From UBA937 sp031549725 (GTDB lineage Bacteria > Spirochaetota > Spirochaetia > Treponematales > Breznakiellaceae): a DNA stretch of 64,000 bases. Made by a program: the position numbers and the translations under genes. Of the stretch, positions 9,487-17,801 are shown piece by piece. Each line of letters starts with the position of its first letter. Position 1 is the stretch's first letter. The stretch spans positions 1 through 64,000 of the forward strand of contig JAVBPH010000028.1 in the NCBI GenBank assembly GCA_031549725.1, given 5' to 3'. The notes under the pieces are model-generated. The model was not told the DNA's origin. It was given only the letters and a program-made list of their open reading frames with translations, and made no database searches.

Positions 9487-10659
9487 TTACTTATTCTCCG
9501 GAAAACCACATTTTTCCACTATAGCTTCCGCCAGGGCTTCCTTTATAAACTCGGTCAATTCAAGCTTTTCATATAATTCATTGGCCTCTTTTACATCGCC
9601 CCGGATAACCGGATGGGGAGGGCTGAAAAGAACACAGCAGTCCTCATAGGGCAGGATTGATGTTTCGTAAGTACCAATCCGTACGGCAGTCCTGGTGATT
9701 TCATCCTTGTCCATTCCTATCAAAGGCCGGAGAACCGGCAGGGTAATCCGGCTTTCGGTACAGGAGATGTTCTCTATGGTCTGGCTGGCTACTTGGCTGA
9801 GGCTTTCCCCGGTGATCAGGCATTTTATTTTCCGCATCCGGGCCAGGCGTTCGGAACATTCCATCATGGCCATGCGAAGCAATACCGTGGTCCATGCCTG
9901 GGGGGCCCGTTCCCTTATGCGCATCTGCAGTTTGGTAAAGCCGATCACGTAAAGCCGGATTCCCATGGAATAGAGTCCCACCATACCGGCCAGGTCCACT
10001 ACTTTTTGGCGGGCCTCATCGCCGGTATAGGGATAGGCGTGGAAGTAGACCGCATCGATATGCATGCCCCGGGATGCCATCATATAACCTGCAACAGGAG
10101 AGTCGATCCCTCCGGACAGGAGCAGCAGCCCCCGTCCCGCGGTTCCCACCGGCAGCCCCCGGTGTCCCTTTTGGGACATGCCGTATATGTAAGCCCTTTC
10201 ACGGATTTCCACATGCACCACCGCCTGGGGATTCTGTACATCCACCTTCAGTTCCGGGACAGCCTCAAGGATTGCTGCGCCGGCTTCCTTCCGGATACCA
10301 TAGGAATCCAGGGGAAAACTTTTATCGGTCCGCCGGGCCTCTACTTTAAAGGACTGGATACCCTTTTCTACCAGGGACCGGGCCTCTTCAACACAGGCTT
10401 GAAAAACTTCTCCGGTGGTTTTACCGGTTTTTTTTGTCTTTGCCCAGCCGGAAATTCCCAGGAGATGGTCCAGGATGATTTCAACTTCGTTTTCTTTGTC
10501 TTCGGTACAGGAAACATAAAAACGTCCTGCGGTGGTGTCCACCTTTGCATGGGTTCCCCGGAGCCGGGAAACCAGGTTGCGTTTCAGCACCTGCTCGAAT
10601 TCCCGGCGGTTTCCCCCTTTAAGGGTTAATTCCCCCAGGCGCAATAAATAATAACTCAT
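9487..10659 (-). CDS. thiI: tRNA 4-thiouridine synthetase ThiI (no rhodanese domain)
   Basis: ThiI adenylates U8 of tRNA and transfers sulfur to give 4-thiouridine; it can also serve thiamine thiazole synthesis. The 390-residue protein has the N-terminal ferredoxin-like/THUMP region and the PP-loop SGGIDSPVAGYM near residue 180, then CLITGESLSQVASQTIENI. It ends without the C-terminal rhodanese domain of the E. coli enzyme, as in Bacillus-type ThiI. The ATG at 10659 is preceded by GAGG at good spacing; the TTG five codons upstream is less likely. The next gene upstream is a cysteine desulfurase, the expected sulfur donor. Confidence 0.92.
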   Translation of the reverse strand: MSYYLLRLGELTLKGGNRREFEQVLKRNLVSRLRGTHAKVDTTAGRFYVSCTEDKENEVEIILDHLLGISGWAKTKKTGKTTGEVFQACVEEARSLVEKGIQSFKVEARRTDKSFPLDSYGIRKEAGAAILEAVPELKVDVQNPQAVVHVEIRERAYIYGMSQKGHRGLPVGTAGRGLLLLSGGIDSPVAGYMMASRGMHIDAVYFHAYPYTGDEARQKVVDLAGMVGLYSMGIRLYVIGFTKLQMRIRERAPQAWTTVLLRMAMMECSERLARMRKIKCLITGESLSQVASQTIENISCTESRITLPVLRPLIGMDKDEITRTAVRIGTYETSILPYEDCCVLFSPPHPVIRGDVKEANELYEKLELTEFIKEALAEAIVEKCGFPENK

Positions 10660-10717
10660 GGTTTCCTCACTCAAACCGGCGCTTTTAAACCATAGGTTTT
10701 AAAAGTACCGGCGGTTG

Positions 10718-11851
10718 CTAAAGGGTTTTTAAAATGGTATATACCGCATCGATTAATTTTTCGATATCTTCCATGCTGGTGGAATAACCCTGGGATATAC
10801 GGATTCCCTCCAGGGCTTGCTGTTCCGGCACACCCATGGCCGCCAGGACGGGTCTTTTCTGTGAAGATGATGAGCAGGCCGATCCTGTGGATACGGCGAA
10901 CCCCGCATCGTCCAGGGCTCTCACCATAACTTCCCCGGGGATCCCCCTGAAGGAGGTTTGTAAAATATACGGCGAAAAGGCGGGATCATTTTTTTTCCGG
11001 TTATGGGGAATCAATTCCGCCCGGCGGGTTTCTTCCAAAGCCCGGATCAGTACTTCCCACCGTCTTGATGCGGTCAGGAAATGCTCTTCCACCGCGTCCG
11101 GGTGGGCATATTTTTTCATTGCCCCGGCCATGTTCAGAATCCCTTCCAGGTTTTCCGTTCCGGGTCTTACCGAACGTTCCTGGCCTCCCCCGATATTTAA
11201 AATCCTCGGTTTTTGTCTGAGGTAGAGAAGCCCGGTTCCGCGTTTGGCCCGGATTTTATGGCCGCTCATTGATGCCGAATCCAGGTCCCAGGTTCCCAGG
11301 CTGATGGGCAGTTTACCCAGCCCCTGGACTATATCACAGTGAATATGGATAGGCGCCCCGGGACGGTCCCGGATTACCCGAATAAGCTCGGGCATGTGGT
11401 TTACTGCACCGGTTTCATTGTTTACCCACATGATGGAAACCATCCTGCATTCGGGGAATTTATCCAGGGCTTTCCGGAGGTTTTCCGGAGTAATATGGCC
11501 GCCGGCATCCGGGTTTACCCAATCAACGGATTTACCCATCCGTTTCAGAATAATCCCCTGCTCCCGGATAGAAGGATGCTCTATAGAAGAAACCATCAGG
11601 CCCGGATTTCCGGGCCGCAGAAGCAGGGAATTCAAAATGATACTGTTCGATTCGGTTCCGCCGGAGGTAAAAAACAGGTGCTCCGGCGGAATATCCAGAA
11701 GGGCCGCACAGGCAGCCCTGGCTTCTTCCAGGGCTTTCCGGGCAGCCCTGCCTTCCATATGGAGCGATGAGGGATTTCCAAAAGGAACATCATTATTGAT
11801 AGTAAAATCAGGCAGAGCCGTGGCGGCCCAGTCGAAATATGAACGGTCCAT
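10718..11851 (-). CDS. Cysteine desulfurase (NifS/IscS family), probable ThiI partner
   Basis: PLP enzyme that takes sulfur from cysteine and carries it as a persulfide. Of 377 residues, YFDWAATALP opens the fold, TSGGTES binds the cofactor phosphate, SGHKI carries the PLP lysine (about 196) and TGSACSS carries the persulfide cysteine (about 324). I chose the ATG at 11851 (MDRSYFDW); the open frame continues upstream through a palindromic repeat and looks noncoding. It lies 58 bp upstream of thiI on the same strand, like the B. subtilis nifZ-thiI pair, which fits a dedicated sulfur donor for s4U. Confidence 0.9.
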   Translation of the reverse strand: MDRSYFDWAATALPDFTINNDVPFGNPSSLHMEGRAARKALEEARAACAALLDIPPEHLFFTSGGTESNSIILNSLLLRPGNPGLMVSSIEHPSIREQGIILKRMGKSVDWVNPDAGGHITPENLRKALDKFPECRMVSIMWVNNETGAVNHMPELIRVIRDRPGAPIHIHCDIVQGLGKLPISLGTWDLDSASMSGHKIRAKRGTGLLYLRQKPRILNIGGGQERSVRPGTENLEGILNMAGAMKKYAHPDAVEEHFLTASRRWEVLIRALEETRRAELIPHNRKKNDPAFSPYILQTSFRGIPGEVMVRALDDAGFAVSTGSACSSSSQKRPVLAAMGVPEQQALEGIRISQGYSTSMEDIEKLIDAVYTILKTL

Positions 11852-11966
11852 GTTTCTGCATGATAAACGAGGCCATTTTAAAAGTCTATGGGTTTGTTTG
11901 CTGTTGATTCCGTATGAAATGGGGTCACTTCGCCCCTTCGGGAACCTAAGGAACTGGAAACTTTCG

Positions 11967-11992
11967 GTGGTTGAGGCTCCCGAAACCACCCG
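11967..11992. repeat. Palindromic 26-bp dispersed repeat, copy 2
   Basis: Identical to 9305-9330, with the arms extended by one pair (GGTGGTT/AACCACC). It lies upstream of the desulfurase gene and is followed by a second small palindrome (GGGAAAATTTTCCC, 11994-12007). Confidence 0.75.
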
Positions 11993-12051
11993 GGGGAAAA
12001 TTTTCCCATTACCCTTCCAAGAATTCAACCTGTTTTTATTTAAAGATTCCC

Positions 12052-12079
12052 TTGACTCAATTTCGTCCTTTGTGATAAA
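12052..12079 (+). promoter_or_regulatory. Sigma70-type promoter of tRNA-Val
   Basis: The -35 TTGACT (12052-12057) and -10 GATAAA (12074-12079, preceded by TGT) are 16 bp apart. The tRNA begins 20 bp downstream. The sequence lies outside the att core, so prophage insertion leaves the promoter attached to the tRNA. Confidence 0.65.
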
Positions 12080-12099
12080 TTACTGCCAGTCACAATAGA

Positions 12100-12174
12100 G
12101 GGCGCTTAGCTCAGCTGGTTCAGAGCATCTGGTTTACACCCAGAGGGTCGGGGGTTCGAATCCCTCAGCGCCCA
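12100..12174 (+). tRNA. tRNA-Val (anticodon UAC)
   Basis: The cloverleaf can be drawn by eye. The acceptor stem is GGGCGCT/AGCGCCC and the D stem GCTC/GAGC. The anticodon stem TCTGG/CCAGA holds the loop TTTACAC (anticodon TAC at 12135-12137). The T arm is GGGGG-TTCGAAT-CCCTC. CCA is not encoded. The gene stays complete because the phage att core restores its 3' half. Confidence 0.95.
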
Positions 12175-12175
12175 A
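12128..12175 (+). other. attL core (48-bp direct repeat, prophage left end)
   Basis: The 48 bases from the anticodon stem to just past the discriminator base are repeated exactly at 52190-52237. A tRNA 3'-half duplication flanking an integrase-bearing segment is the standard signature of tyrosine-recombinase integration. Confidence 0.95.
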
Positions 12176-12232
12176 CTTTAATTTGTTTTAATATAAAGAG
12201 ATACGTTTTTCTATTGTTTTAGTTTTATCTCA

Positions 12233-12252
12233 ATGAGAATAAAATGAGAATA
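12233..12252 (+). promoter_or_regulatory. Possible integrase arm-type sites (two ATGAGAATA repeats)
   Basis: ATGAGAATA occurs at 12233-12241 and 12244-12252, 11 bp apart and 58 bp inside attL. The same nonamer occurs twice just inside attR (52078, 52090) and once beside the third, degenerate att site (53762). This fits arm-binding sites of the integrase, but it is an inference from position only. Confidence 0.5.
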
Positions 12253-12265
12253 GGAGAGCGTAAAA

Positions 12266-13405
12266 ATGGCTGTATATAACCTTTTCCAAAATAAAATTCT
12301 TAACAAGAATGGGAAGTTTGTTAAACGATGGTATTATTGGTTTTATAATGAATCCGGAAGGCAGATAAAAAAGGCTTGTAAAGGATGTAAAACTAAGGCA
12401 GAGGCAGACTCGTACATAAATCAATTACCCCCACTGAATAATCAAAATCGACAAAACAAATCCCATGTTCTCCTTCGCGATATAGCTGCAGATATGTATC
12501 TTCCCGGAAGTGAACACGTTGAGCGCCGTCGACAGATGGGAAAATCTGTAAAATTAGATTTATTATCTGAATCAAGAACCTATATTAAACAAATTATTGA
12601 AGTTTTTGGTGATGCTGATTTATTTACATTGGATAGTGCAGATATTCTTAGACATCTTTTTACTGTCAAACACTCTGGATCCTGGAAAAATCGTTATATT
12701 CAAATTTTGAGAGAAGTATACCGGCAGGCTGCATGGAAAAAATATAGAATCTCTATGCCGATATTTGAAGAATTTTCTAGAAATTCAAAAAAACCTGATG
12801 TTTTAACAACTAATGATATCAAATCTCTTTTTATTCGAGAAAATTTTTCTCACGATAAATATTATTATATGTTCCTTTTGGCATTATCGGCCGGTCTTCG
12901 GTTAGGTGAAGTTAGAGCTGCTCGACCAGTTCAATTATTAATTGAATATCAATCTATTATAGTAGATGGTTTTATTTCCCGTAAAGGAGAGCGGATGAAG
13001 TACAACAAGACCGGATCGGAGGAACATCCACGGTTCCGGGTGGCGCTGCTGCCTGTGGTCGCCATGGAGGAAATCCTTTACTATGCCCAGTCGCAGAATA
13101 TTGGTATAGATTCTTATATATTTTCGGAAAACGGTAAGCCAATTGATCAAAGTGTTGCCGGCAGACAGTTCAAAAAAGCGGTTATACATTCGGGCATTCC
13201 TGTAAAGGGACGAAAAATAACCCCTCATTCATTGCGATACACCTATGTAACCCGTACCCGCCGCTTGCTCGATGCTCATACGGTACAGATAATGGCTGGT
13301 CACTCGTCGGCCGTAATGAGCGAAGCGTATAATCGGCCTGAATTATTGGAAAACGCAAAAGTGCTTGCACCACGCTCTAATGAAATAAATCGCTTTTTTG
13401 AATAG
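12266..13405 (+). CDS. int: Prophage tyrosine integrase
   Basis: 379 residues. This site-specific recombinase would integrate the phage into tRNA-Val. The catalytic residues are visible: Arg in SAGLRLGEVRA (about 211), HSLRYTYVTR (HxxR, about 320), the His of MAGHSS (about 345) and the nucleophile Tyr in SEAYNRPE (about 355). The N-terminal third has the SAM-like core-binding region. GGAGA precedes the ATG. The first 700 bases are more A/T-rich than the last 400, which may reflect a mosaic origin. A decayed relative of its C-terminal half lies beyond attR. Confidence 0.93.
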   Translation: MAVYNLFQNKILNKNGKFVKRWYYWFYNESGRQIKKACKGCKTKAEADSYINQLPPLNNQNRQNKSHVLLRDIAADMYLPGSEHVERRRQMGKSVKLDLLSESRTYIKQIIEVFGDADLFTLDSADILRHLFTVKHSGSWKNRYIQILREVYRQAAWKKYRISMPIFEEFSRNSKKPDVLTTNDIKSLFIRENFSHDKYYYMFLLALSAGLRLGEVRAARPVQLLIEYQSIIVDGFISRKGERMKYNKTGSEEHPRFRVALLPVVAMEEILYYAQSQNIGIDSYIFSENGKPIDQSVAGRQFKKAVIHSGIPVKGRKITPHSLRYTYVTRTRRLLDAHTVQIMAGHSSAVMSEAYNRPELLENAKVLAPRSNEINRFFE

Positions 13406-13839
13406 AAAGTAAAAAAAATATTCTGTTATGAAAAATATAGTTTTTTCTCATCTTTTTTATTTTTGATTAACTAATTAATTTATGTAATCTTTATATCTCT
13501 TTTTATAATAAGTAAATATGTTATTTTATTTCCTAATATTAGGTAAAGGAAATTCCTTTACCTAAAGGAATAAAAACATAAGAAAAAATTTGTAAATGTA
13601 TTAAATTAAAATATAAATATTTTCATAAGATAAAAATCCGGTAAAATCGCAAAATATCCTTTACCGCTTTACCGCGGTAAGACGAATTTATACATTACGG
13701 GTCCTGTCAGACCCCCCACCCCCTATGCAATTATTCGGCGGCGAGTCCTTAGTTTTAATCGCCCGCCATTTTTCATTAGGTCCTAAATATTTCCTAAAAG
13801 TTAGTAGCTGGACTACTTTTAGCCTTGTATCCTTTAGGT
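13406..13839. other. Intergenic control region with palindromes
   Basis: This 434-bp A/T-rich stretch has no convincing gene. It holds a palindrome CCTAATATTAGG (13532-13543). A 21-bp inverted repeat with arms GGTAAAGGAA (13542-13562) follows directly. A 12-bp palindrome TTACCGCGGTAA (13669-13680) is preceded by direct TTTACCG units. The late promoter element lies at its right end. Operator, replication-origin or activator sites are possible; the sequence alone does not decide. Confidence 0.6.
13796..13833 (+). promoter_or_regulatory. Putative phage late promoter P1 (15-bp element + -10)
   Basis: AAAAGTTAGTAGCTG (13796-13810), a 17-bp spacer, then TATCCT (13828-13833). Predicted +1 is the A of the small terminase ATG (13840). 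The same element and spacing recur at 17454 and 21285. Here it also forms an imperfect hairpin with the downstream CTACTTTTAG. Confidence 0.6.
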
Positions 13840-14619
13840 ATGGAAATAAGCCAGGCCGAATTTGCCCGTATGGCTCATGTATCCTCGGCGACGATCTGCG
13901 AGATGGTTAAAGGCGGTCGGCTCGTCAAAAACTCTGCAGGAAAGCTCGACACGGAGAATCAGATAAACCGGGCATACTTGGATAAGCGCCATCGGAAATT
14001 TCAGGATGAGTGTACCGCCCGCCAAGCATTGGGTATGACCTTGGGCGAAGAAAAAGCTAAGACTATACCTCTTCCAGACCTCGGGAACAATGCCGGGTCG
14101 GCAACAGCTCCTATTGATACGCAGAGTACTGGTAACGGTAAAGGATTTCCTTTCTCGGCAACGGAATTGTCGGGGTTGCCGGAATATATGCTCGGTCTCA
14201 CTATTCGGGAACTAGTTATTAGGTATAACGGTATTGTAAATCTCCAGGGGTATGTAAAAACACTCAAAGAGTTGATGATTGCCGCAGAAAAGGATCAGCG
14301 GATCAAGGAACGACAGCAGGCAAAGATTGATAAGGATTTTGTTCAGTCAAAGTTGTTTGGTTATGTGGATAACATTATGAACCAGCTGCTTGATTATCCT
14401 CTAGGGGCGGTTGATCAGATTATTGCACTTGTAAAATCGTTGGGGGAAGACGAATCCTTGAAGGCTAAGCTGTCGGCATTTATGCAGGATGGGATTGAAA
14501 GTATTATCTGCGGATCAAAAGACGCAATTATGAAGGAACTTAATGCACTAAAAGGAAAATACAGTGAAGCGGATATTTTGGTTGATATCCGGGACCAGCT
14601 TGAAGAAACGGCGGTATGA
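13840..14619 (+). CDS. Terminase small subunit (putative)
   Basis: 259 residues from the ATG at 13840. The N-terminus ISQAEFARMAHVSSATICEMVKGG is a helix-turn-helix such as small terminases use to bind packaging sites. The rest is helical with a charged middle. The stop overlaps the large terminase start by 4 bp (ATGA). The gene has no Shine-Dalgarno sequence and starts at the predicted +1 of the late promoter, so its mRNA may be leaderless. Assignment rests on the HTH plus position; sequence identity to a named family is not claimed. Confidence 0.7.
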   Translation: MEISQAEFARMAHVSSATICEMVKGGRLVKNSAGKLDTENQINRAYLDKRHRKFQDECTARQALGMTLGEEKAKTIPLPDLGNNAGSATAPIDTQSTGNGKGFPFSATELSGLPEYMLGLTIRELVIRYNGIVNLQGYVKTLKELMIAAEKDQRIKERQQAKIDKDFVQSKLFGYVDNIMNQLLDYPLGAVDQIIALVKSLGEDESLKAKLSAFMQDGIESIICGSKDAIMKELNALKGKYSEADILVDIRDQLEETAV

Positions 14620-16628
14620 GCGAACTTGCAGTCCTTGATCGGTCCCGGGCGGCTGATTATTTAATTGGTGATATTGATTTTTTAATCGAGCAATTCTCTA
14701 AACTTACTGATTCAAAAAAGTTTGAAAAAATATCCGAGTTTACTGAGCGTGTGCGGCATCTGCCTCCGGAGTTGACTCCATTTCCGGGAAAATTTTCCTA
14801 TGACCGTTTTCCTTACTTCAGAAAAATTGTAGATATGATGGGCCCTGATGATCCGACCGAGGAAGTGGTGTTTCTCAAGGGGGCCCAGGAAGGATTTAGT
14901 ACTGGTGTTTTGGAACCGGTTATTCTCTACCGGATCATGTGCAGGCCAGCGCCGCAGGCGTTTATTACCGCCAGTACGGGACTGTTAAAGGCTTCGGTTC
15001 AAACAAAAATTGAACGGATGATTGATATGGCCGGAGCACGGCATCTCATTTTTTCCCAGAGTAAAAAAAACGTACGGAGTCGGGAATCGGGGGATACGGG
15101 TATTTCAAAGGAATACCCGGGCGGATATCTTCATATGTTCGGAGGAAAAGCTCCTGACCGGTTTAGGGGAATGGCCTATCCAAATGTCAATTGTGATGAG
15201 GCTGATGCATATCCTAAAAATATCAAAGGTGAAGGTTCTGTTTTTGATCTTATAAGGAACCGGACAAATTCCTTTCCCGGAAAGCGAAAAGTTCTTGTGG
15301 GATCCACTCCTCTGGAGGAACAAAATTCCTTGACGTATCAGCGTTTCCTTATGGGAGACCAGCAGAAATATTATGTGCCATGTAAGCATTGCGGCCACAT
15401 GCAGGAGTTGGTTTGGCACGGGAAGCGTGAAGACGGATCTGAATATGGAATTGTATTTAAGTGGGATGGTGAGTTTAATCCAATTATTGAATCCGTTGGA
15501 TATGAATGCATTCATTGCCGCAGGATTATGAAAAACTACGATAAGGCTGCAATTATGTCCCTGGGGGAATGGCGGCCTACGGCAAAAAGCAAACTACCGA
15601 ATATGCATTCCTTTCACCATTCGCCGTTGTATAACCCGCCGGGGATGTTCAGCTGGGAAGACGCGGTTCTCCGTTGGTGTGAGTGCTGGGATCTGGAACA
15701 TAACCGGGTGAAGGATAAGGAAAAATACCGGGTTTTCAGAAATACGGTACAGGGACTTCCCTTCCGGAATACGGGTGAACAGGTTCGGTTTGAGAAAGCC
15801 ATGCTACACCGACGTTTTGGTTTTGCCAAGGGTATGGTCCCTAATAAAATGGCGGTTAAAGATACGGGAAGTCCGATTTTGATTATTGATGCCACGGTGG
15901 ACGTACAAAAACATAATCTGTTTGTTGATGTAAAAGGGTATTGTGAAAATGGTTCAACCTGGACACTCGATTTTTTTCCTATCGATGGAGATACGGAAGA
16001 TTTTGGCGGTCCATGGAATGAGCTGGGAAAATATTTTGAGGAAAAAATATTTTACGGGGATGACGGAAAATGTTACCGGATAGCCATTATGCTGATAGAT
16101 TCGGGGCGGTATACGGATTATGTATATGCTTTTTGTCAACGGTATTCTGCGGGTGTTTGGGCCTGTAAAGGTTCTGCATATCTCGCCGGTGGTGAGACCT
16201 ATAAACTTTTTAATAAATCAACGCTGGACCGGATAAACCTGCCGCTGGCGTATCATATCAATACTACAAAACTTAAAGACCGGATTGCCAGGAGTCTCAA
16301 TTTTCTTCAGTGGAACGAAGGGGAATATCAGCCAAGCTGGTATCCGAATTTTCCCGAGGACTTCCGGGATGATTATTTCAAGATGTTTGAAGCGGAAAAC
16401 CGGGTTGATATTTATGATAAGGCAACCGAAAAATATATCCGGACTGAGTGGCGGCAGCAGCATAATGCGCCGAACCATGCCTTTGATACGTATGTGTATA
16501 ATTTGGCGGCACTGGAAATATTTGCAGATGATATTTGCCGGAATAATCTAGAGATTCCCGGACTGGACTGGACCGCTTTTTGGCGGTTTGCAAAGGCGGG
16601 GAATTTTTATTTTTCACAAGAAAAATAG
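14616..16628 (+). CDS. Terminase large subunit, GpA family
   Basis: 670-residue packaging ATPase/nuclease of the lambda GpA type. It has a deviant Walker A, KGAQEGFSTG (about 88-97), and a Walker B, NCDEADAYP (about 191). A zinc-binding pair CKHCGH and CIHCRR lies near 255 and 297. The C-terminal nuclease region contains acidic residues (IIDATVDVQ, LIDSGRYTDY). Length matches lambda GpA (641 aa). It overlaps the small subunit stop by 4 bp. It should cut concatemers and drive DNA into the prohead. Confidence 0.9.
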   Translation: MSELAVLDRSRAADYLIGDIDFLIEQFSKLTDSKKFEKISEFTERVRHLPPELTPFPGKFSYDRFPYFRKIVDMMGPDDPTEEVVFLKGAQEGFSTGVLEPVILYRIMCRPAPQAFITASTGLLKASVQTKIERMIDMAGARHLIFSQSKKNVRSRESGDTGISKEYPGGYLHMFGGKAPDRFRGMAYPNVNCDEADAYPKNIKGEGSVFDLIRNRTNSFPGKRKVLVGSTPLEEQNSLTYQRFLMGDQQKYYVPCKHCGHMQELVWHGKREDGSEYGIVFKWDGEFNPIIESVGYECIHCRRIMKNYDKAAIMSLGEWRPTAKSKLPNMHSFHHSPLYNPPGMFSWEDAVLRWCECWDLEHNRVKDKEKYRVFRNTVQGLPFRNTGEQVRFEKAMLHRRFGFAKGMVPNKMAVKDTGSPILIIDATVDVQKHNLFVDVKGYCENGSTWTLDFFPIDGDTEDFGGPWNELGKYFEEKIFYGDDGKCYRIAIMLIDSGRYTDYVYAFCQRYSAGVWACKGSAYLAGGETYKLFNKSTLDRINLPLAYHINTTKLKDRIARSLNFLQWNEGEYQPSWYPNFPEDFRDDYFKMFEAENRVDIYDKATEKYIRTEWRQQHNAPNHAFDTYVYNLAALEIFADDICRNNLEIPGLDWTAFWRFAKAGNFYFSQEK

Positions 16629-16638
16629 CATGTTTTTC

Positions 16639-16667
16639 TTGACGAGTAGTACTATATATGATACTAT
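16639..16667 (+). promoter_or_regulatory. Promoter of the phage hicAB module
   Basis: TTGACG (16639-16644), 17-bp spacer, TACTAT (16662-16667). An inverted repeat TAGTA/TACTA overlaps the spacer and -10, a plausible HicB operator. It gives the module transcription independent of the late promoters. Confidence 0.65.
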
Positions 16668-16685
16668 TGTAATTAAGGGGATATG

Positions 16686-16907
16686 ATGGGAAGTGTAGAC
16701 AAGATAGTCCAGAAGATGAAAAACCAGCCTCATGGCATACGGCTTGCCGAGGCTGAACGGGTACTGGCTGCATATGGATATCACTTCAAGCGTCAGAAAG
16801 GTTCCCATCGGCATTACCTTAATGGCCAGGGTGATTTGATTACTCTGAAAGATCCGCTGAAAGCGGCTTATGTCAATGAATTGCTGGAAAGAATCGGCGA
16901 GAAATAG
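16686..16907 (+). CDS. HicA-like toxin (mRNA interferase fold)
   Basis: 73 residues. HicA proteins are small dsRBD-like ribonucleases that cleave mRNA. The core YGYHFKRQKGSHRHYLN carries the conserved Gly-Ser-His, and the protein ends AAYVNELLERIGE. The ATG at 16686 is 5 nt after AAGGGG and preferable to 16683. It is followed by hicB after 12 bp, and has its own promoter between the terminase and portal genes. This makes it a moron-like insertion in the late cluster. Confidence 0.8.
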   Translation: MGSVDKIVQKMKNQPHGIRLAEAERVLAAYGYHFKRQKGSHRHYLNGQGDLITLKDPLKAAYVNELLERIGEK

Positions 16908-16919
16908 CCGGGAGGAATT

Positions 16920-17264
16920 ATGGATATCAAGGAATATATGAAACTGCCATATACTATTATTTTAAGGCATATTACCGATGAAAGCGGAGAATACTATTTT
17001 GCCACGGTTCAGGAATTTGAGGGGTGTATGAGTGATGGGGCAACACCTGAAGAGGCGTATAGAAATATACAGGAAGCAATGGAAGGATGGATTGAAACAA
17101 AACTTGAACATGGTTTTCCTATTCCCCTTCCGGTGGATCCGGAGAAATTCAGCGGGAAATTTGTTGTTCGCGTTCCGAAGACGTTACATGCTCATTTGGT
17201 GTTTGAGGCGGAAAAAGAAGGGGTATCCCTTAATCAATACGCTTTGTATAAATTAAGTCAGTAG
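16920..17264 (+). CDS. HicB-like antitoxin with RHH-type C-terminus
   Basis: 114 residues. The N-terminal half (YTIILRHITDESGEYYFATV, EFEGCMSDGATPEEAYRNI) is the RNase-H-like HicB fold that neutralises HicA. The C-terminus (VVRVPKTLHAHLVFEAEKE, then LNQYALYKLS) is a ribbon-helix-helix DNA-binding domain. GGAGG precedes the ATG. It should autoregulate the promoter at 16639. The second HicB in the window (53089) instead ends in an XRE-type HTH, so the two modules are not recent copies. Confidence 0.82.
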   Translation: MDIKEYMKLPYTIILRHITDESGEYYFATVQEFEGCMSDGATPEEAYRNIQEAMEGWIETKLEHGFPIPLPVDPEKFSGKFVVRVPKTLHAHLVFEAEKEGVSLNQYALYKLSQ

Positions 17265-17293
17265 CTATTTTTGCTTATCCAAAAGGATCCATT

Positions 17294-17446
17294 ATGAAAG
17301 ATACACAATTAATACTAATAATAAATGACAATATTTCACCTGAAATAATCAAATCAATTAAAACTCTTCGAAATATAACAAGAGTCTCAAAAGATCAACA
17401 GAAGAAAATAGATAAACAAAAAGATCAGTGCAGGATAAAAAAATAA
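17294..17446 (+). CDS. Small orphan protein, copy 1 of a duplicated phage gene
   Basis: 50 residues (starts MKDTQLILIINDNISPEIIK, ends RIKK). It is unlike any family I know, but clearly related to the 60-residue product at 46559-46741 on the other strand. Shared blocks are DNIS.EIIKS.KTL.NI.R and SKDQQKK. Even the upstream AAAAGGATCCAT before each ATG is conserved, pointing to a recent duplication. It is predicted to be a short beta strand followed by a basic helix. It sits between hicB and late promoter P2. Confidence 0.65.
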   Translation: MKDTQLILIINDNISPEIIKSIKTLRNITRVSKDQQKKIDKQKDQCRIKK

Positions 17447-17453
17447 AATTTCA

Positions 17454-17491
17454 AAAAGTTAGTAGCTGAAAAACGTGGATGGCCATACCGT
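17454..17491 (+). promoter_or_regulatory. Putative phage late promoter P2 (15-bp element + -10)
   Basis: AAAAGTTAGTAGCTG (17454-17468), 17-bp spacer, TACCGT (17486-17491). Predicted +1 is 17498, next to the ATG at 17499. It begins 8 bp after the stop of the small orphan gene. Confidence 0.58.
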
Positions 17492-17498
17492 ATTTGGT

Positions 17499-17801
17499 AT
17501 GGCGTTAATTGATCCTGATTCTCCGGCAGCCAAAGAAAACTCATACCAGTTCTGGTATAACGAATATATCAATACTAAAACCTTGCTGCTGGAAATTGAA
17601 AAAGCTATTCTCAAACTAACTCAAAAACAAATTAACGAATACACCATTGACACCGGACAGACCCGGCAGACGGTTAAATACAATGATCTGCCTGCGCTCA
17701 GGTCTTGGCAAAATCAATTGCTTACAACTATTGCAACCCTTGAAGCCCGTCTAAAAATCGGCGGGTCCAGGGCGGTGCAGGTGGTTCCATTATGGCCGTA
17801 A
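17499..17801 (+). CDS. Head-tail connector-like protein (gpW-like position)
   Basis: 100 residues from the ATG at 17499 (MALIDPDSPAAKE). A GTG at 17475 would add eight residues, but the late-promoter geometry favours 17499. The protein is mostly helical (NTKTLLLEIEKAILKL; LRSWQNQLLTTIATLEARL). It overlaps the portal gene by 10 bp. Small helical proteins just before lambda-type portals include the gpW-like connectors; the function is inferred from size and place. No Shine-Dalgarno is seen. Confidence 0.6.
   Translation: MALIDPDSPAAKENSYQFWYNEYINTKTLLLEIEKAILKLTQKQINEYTIDTGQTRQTVKYNDLPALRSWQNQLLTTIATLEARLKIGGSRAVQVVPLWP

Noticed and set aside
9793..10629. 278-codon open frame opposite thiI
   Set aside because: The strand opposite carries a complete ThiI with its motifs; this frame shows no recognisable domain.
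12029..12099. N-terminal extension of the desulfurase across the repeat and tRNA leader
   Set aside because: The extra residues match no NifS protein and overlap a palindromic repeat; the canonical start is at 11851.
17253..17268. Fourth copy of the late promoter element (AAGTCAGTAGCTA)
   Set aside because: It differs at several positions, overlaps the hicB stop codon and has no gene start at the expected distance.
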